Assembly (NCBI GenBank): GCA_905250125.1
Contig: CAJNOL010000110.1
Coordinates: forward strand, 132,800-196,799
DNA: 64,000 bases
Reading direction: 5' to 3'
Origin: Rotaria sordida
Taxonomy: Eukaryota; Rotifera; Eurotatoria; Philodinida; Philodinidae
The translations under genes and the position numbers were made by a program. Below are positions 57,576 through 64,000 of the stretch, in pieces (within the stretch, counting starts at the first letter, position 1; each line of letters starts with the position of its first letter). The notes under the pieces were generated by a model that did not search any database, was not told the DNA's origin, and was given only the letters and a program-made list of their open reading frames with translations.

Positions 57576-57993
57576 ATGTTTATAAATAGTGGCACATCAT
57601 TGGTGCCACCGAACAGCAATAATAATAATAACAATCAACACCTATATCCTGCATATAGTTGTGATCATTTGCTTGTTCCTCCGTGCTCGTATTCACGTTA
57701 TAAATCCGAACCAAATGTTGCTGTGTATTTTGACGGTCAGGTATGTATTAATGTCAATCATTGTTTCCTTCAAATTTTCTATATTTGCTAATAAGCCTTG
57801 ATGAAAAAGCCATAGGTCGAAAAAAAACATGATAATTTTTAAAAAGAATAAAAGCCAAAAAAATCCAATAGAAAAGAAACCGGATGAGGATCGAACAAAA
57901 ACAAATAAACAAATCATCGTAGGCTAAAAAAAAATGATAGACATGTTTTTGACTTCACTAAATAATAATCTTTTTAGATTGGTGTATATTTAG

Positions 57994-58024
<31 letters not shown>

Positions 58025-61000
58025 GAAAAAAGAATTCATTTAAAGTTAATGAATTCGACCTCGTTGATACTCATCATGTTGAGTAGAATATAAAACTAAA
58101 GAAAGAAGGTTTTTATGTTATTTTTATCTTGAAGCTCATTTAAGCTTATCGGATATTAAACCATCAATATCTAGAAAAGAAATGTCCTGGAGAAAGAATA
58201 GAAAGCTTTACGAAAGAAATGCAGAAAAGACCTCATAAAACACAATTTCAATATGAATATAATATGATTGTCTATGAATCATATGCTTTTGTTTGATTAA
58301 GTAGCATTTCATCTAATAAATTTTTCAGTATCCTTTTTTTGTAAATCAGAATAAAAAAAAAGAAGATATGAAAAAATTTAATTAACCTAACATTGTCATC
58401 TTGTTAATTTAATATGACAAATATACTAAAAAAGAAAAAAAAAACTGAATCGGTTGAAACGTGCATATTTTATATATATATTGACATTGGCTCTGGTGAT
58501 GTTCTTTTTTTTTTTGTTTTATTGAATATAATACATACTAGACATTTTCGCACTTTATTGAAATCATACTTGTTGTTTATTCAGATTCCTTTTTTTTTTC
58601 TTTTACTATGAATCTAATTGATATGCAAAGAAATGCAAGACAAACAATCAGGCAAGTAAATTGAAATGAACAGAAAGAATATTTTCTATATATATTTTCA
58701 TATATTCTACCGTGTAATTAATTTCATAGTAATTCTATGATGTTATTATCTCTTGATACTTCCCATGAGTAAAACATCAAATGAATAGAAAGAAATGATT
58801 GATTGAAAAGAATGTATATAGTACCATACAATAAAGTATTTGTCTATTGTGGTACCACAACAATGTTCTATGTCATAGTGCATTTGCATAAGAACTGAAT
58901 AGATAAAATCTAACACAATGATGACAATATTTTTAATCAAAATAAGAAAAACAAATGAATAGACTAGAATAAAATTCTTTTAGTATAAACATATGCTACG
59001 TATGATAAAGAAGCTGCTGCATCAGATCGCTAATCTGCATAGATGACGATGGGACAGCATATAAATATAATTATGCATGTGCACAAAGAAAAAAAAGGAG
59101 AAAATTTATTTTCATACTCATTTCTATTGTTGTTACTAATCGATTAGGTTTAGATCAAAAGAAAGAGGGAAACGAAGAAGTTTTGTCTATCCGGTTCAAA
59201 AATTGTAAGTTGATGTTATATATATATATATGTGTGGGTGTGTGTGACAATCCTTATACGATCAAAGAAAAGCACTATTTTCTATATTCTTTTGTTAATC
59301 ATTGGCGGTCTATTTCCAAGAGCAAACAGAATTTATAAGTGACATACACTTATGCACGAATGACAGCATATTTTTGCTTTAGTTGACTGTTCAATTGTGA
59401 TAATTTGCGTCTTCACAATCAGCTATTAAGTTTATGTTGTTCTTTTTAGAGAAAAGAAAAAAAGAACTTCGAAACATTATGAATATCTTCTAATATGAAA
59501 AATAAAATAATAAGAATATAGGATTTTATAGAATTATTGAATTGTTATAGACAATAAGAATATAGAAGTCATAGTAAGATCAAAATATGTCTACCCATAA
59601 TAGAATCATTACTTATAGATGTGTTCATCGTTGAATGTTTTCATGCTGACTATAACCACTTAAAGCAAAACTGTGTGAAATATGACCATAGAGAAAGAAT
59701 TAACTATATATCTGAGAATGCGAGAAAAAGAAACGAGAGAAATGAAAAAAAAAATGATTAGATCTATTCTTTTTTTAGTCTTATGCTTTTTCTGTCACAA
59801 GAATCTCTTCTTCTTCTTCTTTTTCTATCATTTACTACAATGGAAAACAGTCATATTGATATCTTATTCAATAAAAAACAAAGAAGTATCATAAACACAA
59901 AAGACAGGATATGATAAATGATCCTTTTCTTTTTTAATTTTATTATCTATCTATTTTTTCATCATTCATTCTCTAAACAATACATCTATAATTTTTCAAA
60001 AAAAACTAAACTTCTATTACAATTGTTCATAAAAACCAACGATGAATCTACGACGATTATCTGCGTTTGCCAATTTTATAGGCTACTCAGATAGTACAGA
60101 CAATAATAATGAAATTAATGTAAGTATACGTTCGATATGATATCATAATTATATGTTGATGAATAATTATCATAGCATATATAAATGATTTATTTTCAAA
60201 TGAGAAAACTTTCCTAAATAGAAAAAAATGTGTGAAAAAAAGTAACAGACGTGTTATATATAAACAACTGCCAACAATGTTTCTTATCATTTCATAACGG
60301 AATTAATATTCGAATGATTAGTTTTGGATGTATATCCGGAATGTTCATGACAGATAGTTATTAAATAACAACTAGCTTCAGTGCATTTAGTTGTAATAAC
60401 TAAGATTATAAATCTTTTTCCGTACATAGAAGCTAAAAATAGAAGTTTCATGTATTAGAACAAAAGAGTATTGAAGTTTAATGAGAAGAAAAATGTTTTT
60501 CTTGACAATTGTTACTATTTTTTATTCAATAATAAGTATCCATTAAATTGGATTCTTAGACGTCTTTAATGTTAATTATATCTATATTTAATACTTCTTG
60601 CAATTCTACATCCGATAATCATTATAATAAACATTTTATAATTATGAGAAGATCATAAAAAGAAGTAAAAAAAACACACCTACGTAGGGAATAGGAAGGA
60701 TATATATTCATTAGTTTTCTTTTTTTTTTGTTATGGTATATATCTACATTTCAAAATAGAAGACAACAAGGTTAGTCATCTGTAGAATATTTTCGAAGTT
60801 ATTATATTCATTATAAATTATTAAATTATTTTTGCTTTGAAAGATAATTTTTAGATTATGAAAAGAAAATAGATAGTGAGATTTTATCTGATCAAATGTG
60901 TTCTTTTTGAGAATGTTGGTAAAAGAAATCTCGTATAAGATGAAATAATGAATAAATTTAATTATAGAAAATATACTTTACTATGATTGTTGTACTGATT

Positions 61001-62382
61001 AAAATATGATCAAAATGATAATATTTTTTGATCCAAACAGTAAAATGTATATTTCAATGTAATTTTTAGTGAAATAATAAAGATTATTATAATAAACTGT
61101 TCTTCTCCTTTTTTTTTTACTTGTAACAATATTCGATAGTTTGAGAATATGAGGATTAATGAGTTAATAAATCATAAGTTTTACTCAATAGGGAAATTGT
61201 TTTTCGTTTAATTATTAAAATTAACATTATTTATGATGGATCAATAATATTATTTAGAGGAGTAAAATATGAAGAAGAAAAACAAAACTAAATTATTAAC
61301 TTGAGAAAATCTAAATGATATTATTTAAAATTATTTAGACTGACCAACGACGTCTTTCTGATGGTCCCTATTCTTCACCACTTCATCGGCCATATAGTTA
61401 TCATTATTACCATCATCCAGGCGAATTCTCTGGTGATGAACCGTGCATGTTAAAACGAAAAAATTCTTCACTTAACGTGCTTTTGGATTCAACAAGTTCA
61501 ATGATGCGTACAGCATCAACAACTTTTCAATGTCTTCTTGGTTCAGCACGTCGTGCTTCATATTGTGGTCAACCAGATCCAAGTGTACAACTTGCTCCGA
61601 GTGGTGTTAGTGGTTCACTTTATTTACGTTCGGCAACAGCAAATTCAAATGAATCTTCATTATCAAATGCATCATTTGATGAACAAATACGTCGAGTAAC
61701 TATATATGATGGTCGAATTCCAGCAGCATCAAAAGCACCTACGATTCCTTTTGAACTTATGACACCCCTTGAAGCAATAACAAGAACAGTTGAAGATCCA
61801 ATGGAATCTTTTGTTCAAATTGTACTAGAAAAACCAGATGATAAACCACCAATAATGCCACCTATACCAACTTCACCAACACATATAAATTCATCAAATC
61901 GACGTCGACATCGAAGTAGTTCACCACGATTAAAACAAATGAATCTGCGATCACCAGCTTCGATTAAAAATACTGCATTACCAAAATTAACACAACATCA
62001 ATCAATGCCAACGAAAGATTTATTTAATTCAAATGAAAAATATTGTCCAACATCTACTGTTATTGAACCAATGGATTTTTCTTTTCTTGAACCGGTGCTA
62101 CGAGGTGAAAGTGCTGCTCCTCCACCATCACCTTTACGACATCATTCACTTTGTTTAATTAATAATAAGTCGAATAATACACGACTAAATTACCTTCGAA
62201 ATCATTCACCTACAGAAGACTCAGCTATTGATTTACATATATCATCACCTTCGTCATATTCATCAAATCATGTAACAACTATTGAAGATGATTTAACATC
62301 ACCAGAATCTTTATCTGGTGATAATCACAAGTATTATCTTCCACGCTCATCCTACTCGCACGTGAGACCATCTATGAATTAG
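57576..62382 (+). CDS. Unrecognised Ser/Pro-rich protein with alternative first exons
   Basis: The main coding exon 61339-62382 (347 codons, stop TAG 62380-62382) follows a good acceptor. Two upstream exons end in phase 0 at strong donors: 57576-57740 (55 codons, Asn-rich, ending VYFDGQ) and 60042-60119 (26 codons). Isoforms of 402 or 373 residues result. The protein is Ser/Thr/Pro-rich with basic phosphosite-like motifs (LKRKNSSL, SARRASYC, QRRLSDGP) and proline runs (PPIMPPIPTSP, APPPSPL), and one denser block, FELMTPLEAITRTVEDPMES. There is no membrane segment or known catalytic domain. It is probably an intrinsically disordered regulatory or scaffold protein; I could not assign a family. 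Confidence 0.65.
57741..61338 (+). other. Large first intron / internal promoter region
   Basis: About 3.6 kb, the longest intron inferred here, interrupted by the alternative first exon at 60042-60119. It contains a (TA)n run near 57992-58020 and another near 59217-59231, and AT-rich sequence. No other gene was recognised. Confidence 0.45.
60042..60119 (+). CDS. Alternative first exon of the Ser/Pro-rich gene
   Basis: ATG at 60042 encodes MNLRRLSAFANFIGYSDST and continues to a GTAAGT donor at 60120 in phase 0, the phase required by the acceptor at 61338. No acceptor-like AG directly precedes the ATG, which fits a transcription start in the 2.3 kb before it. Confidence 0.5.
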
Positions 62383-63341
62383 AACTCGTTAACATTTTTT
62401 TTTCTTCTTTTTTTTTTATCCTGATTCTAATGAACTTTTCTGTTTTCCATAGATTGACTAAAATCTGTTGAATTAAATATACGACAAATATACTCTATCT
62501 GTCATATTTCCTTTTCATTGTTATTTCAAATGAATATTCTTCCAGATGTATAATCTCTGTTAAATATTTACTATTGATTCCCATTGACTATTAAGAGTAC
62601 CCCTTTTCCTGTGTATTTTTTTTGACTATTTCTAGTTCTTGAAGAGAGTACAACCGATCAGTTTGACATTTTTGTCGTAGATACTTGAAAGTTTTCCTCA
62701 GAAGTATACTCTTGAGTATCTCCAAAACATTTTCAGCTCAATTAAACAAAATTTCATGGGAATCATACGATACTAGGACTTAACTTCATGAAAAACTGTG
62801 GTTTTCCGATAGAATCCTCTGTGAAATTTTTCTGATCAAATACGTGTTTGTTTAGGGTAAAAATTTCAGTCTGTTGGTGGTATTCTTGTCACGAACCATA
62901 AGTAATCAAATAAGACGAGAAGAGAAGATACTTATTGTTAATAATCAATTTAGAATCTTTTTCATTCTGTCTGACTACAAAAGAACATTGTATAACTAAA
63001 CATTAATGTCAAATTTTTTCGAAAGATTTTATTCACAACAAAAACAGAACAACAAAAAACATACAAAACAAAAAAAAATGTGCACAAACAGATATCTAAT
63101 TTGATAATTTTTTTATATCACGTTTTTTTGGTATTTTTTAACCACTAGCAACAAAAAAAAAACCAAGAAAAACAACTACAAGAAATAAATTATTAATAAA
63201 CATGAATCTATGAGACAAAAAACATACTCATAGTATATGACTAATCTATAGAAAAAGTTTACAAAAAAAAAAAAAAAAAAAAAAACAATTGTTTTGTTTT
63301 GTTTTACAAATATATACGGCACCGAAAAAAAACAATTCAAA
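62383..63341. other. Intergenic region between convergent genes
   Basis: 3' flanks of two converging genes. It contains a run of about 22 A near 63263-63285 and no coding signal. Confidence 0.5.
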
Positions 63342-64000
63342 TTATAAATTGTCAACAAGATCTTCAAGATCATCCCAACTTTGTTGACTTGGTGCATTAC
63401 CTATTGAACTTGCACTATCATCAAGCATTCCTAATTTTTCCAAAGCATCTAATATATAACCTTGTTCTCTTTGAGTATCACTTAAATATGCAGTTGTTGT
63501 TTGCGTATTATCAGTTATTGTTGTAATTTCTTCTTCTGTAAATGTTTCATTAATTGTCGTTTGTTGATCATTGGATGTACATATCATTGATTTTTCTTGT
63601 TGAATTGTTGTCGTCGTTGTTGTTGTTGTGATTGCTGCTGCCGCTGCTGCTGCCATTTGTTTTTCTTTTCGAATCATAGCTGATGCTGTTGCTGCTGTTG
63701 ATTTAACTTTAGTATCAACAATAGGATCATCTTCAAAATCAGATTTTAACCATTCAGCCATATCAGAAAATAAATAAACACCATTTTTTGTTGAATTTAT
63801 TGATATTATTGGCATATCATATGGATCATTTAAATCATTATCATCAATTATATCTTCTTCTTTACTATGAATATAATCAATTGAATCTGATGTATATTGT
63901 TGATGAATTTTATAATGATTACGTAAACGTATTGATGTTGGAATATATAATTTACATATTGAACATATACGTGATGATAATTTTGTTTGTAATGATGGAC
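63342..64000 (-). CDS. C2H2 zinc-finger protein, C-terminal part (continues beyond window)
   Basis: Open on the minus strand from the window edge to TAA 63342, about 218 codons, all in one exon. Near the edge is a well-formed C2H2 finger (C-x2-C-x12-H-x3-H: CSICKLYIPTSIRLRNHYKIH). It is followed by an acidic stretch, a segment DMPIISINSTKNGVYLFSD then MAEWLKSDFEDDP, poly-Ala and poly-Thr tracts, and a C-terminus ending QQSWDDLEDLVDNL that may form a short acidic amphipathic helix. DNA or RNA binding is likely from the finger; the family was not identified. The 5' part lies outside the window. Confidence 0.7.
   Translation of the reverse strand, partial: PSLQTKLSSRICSICKLYIPTSIRLRNHYKIHQQYTSDSIDYIHSKEEDIIDDNDLNDPYDMPIISINSTKNGVYLFSDMAEWLKSDFEDDPIVDTKVKSTAATASAMIRKEKQMAAAAAAAITTTTTTTTIQQEKSMICTSNDQQTTINETFTEEEITTITDNTQTTTAYLSDTQREQGYILDALEKLGMLDDSASSIGNAPSQQSWDDLEDLVDNL

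Overview
This window is nuclear DNA from an animal. It is very AT-rich. Genes are cut into many small exons by GT-AG introns that are mostly 45-70 bases long, with a few introns of 0.5-3.6 kb that hold repeats. The gene set (a ZNF423/521 zinc-finger factor, the KSR scaffold of Ras-MAPK signalling, MOSPD2, a PRKX-like kinase, and the ciliary proteins DRC11/IQCA1 and CCDC177-like) is that of a bilaterian with motile cilia. Base composition, tiny introns and A/T-ending codons would fit a rotifer, but that is an inference; no species-diagnostic locus was seen.

Layout, left to right. (1) 226-5182 (+): 3' part of a ZNF423/ZNF521-type multi-C2H2 gene; two of its introns carry copies of one dispersed repeat. 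(2) 5.2-9.5 kb: gene-free, with a long fold-back element that contains a piggyBac-like MITE. (3) 9548-13167 (-): complete MOSPD2-like gene; about 3.3 kb upstream of its start lies a decayed copy of its 5' half (16.45-17.54 kb). A Tc1/mariner-like fold-back MITE sits between the two. (4) 18857-20129 (-): sulfotransferase-like protein with an N-terminal CCCH finger. (5) 21419-24861 (-): CCDC177-like gene with a hAT-like element in one intron. It is divergent from (6) 25496-28322 (+), a type I PIP5K-like lipid kinase. (7) 30490-38174 (-): KSR, with two candidate mutually exclusive C1 exons and a 10-N assembly gap in the pseudokinase region. It is divergent from (8) 38838-43174 (+), DRC11/IQCA1. 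(9) 44009-46923 (-): PRKX-like AGC kinase, convergent with DRC11. (10) 46.9-57.5 kb: gene desert with an intronless, stop-riddled SH3-SH2-tyrosine-kinase pseudogene and a 1.2 kb fold-back element. (11) 57576-62382 (+): unrecognised Ser/Pro-rich protein with two candidate first exons. (12) 63342-64000 (-): 3' end of another C2H2 protein.

Several genes belong to signalling (PIP5K, KSR, PRKX-like) or to ciliary and membrane-contact biology (DRC11, CCDC177-like, MOSPD2), but nothing indicates they act as a unit. The most distinctive observations are the duplicated C1 exons of KSR with its degenerate catalytic loop, the CCCH-sulfotransferase arrangement, two pseudogenes whose recognisable stop codons fall mainly at tryptophan positions, and the abundance of long fold-back repeats. 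All exon models come from reading splice sites and reading-frame phase by eye against remembered family sequences; no search or alignment was run.
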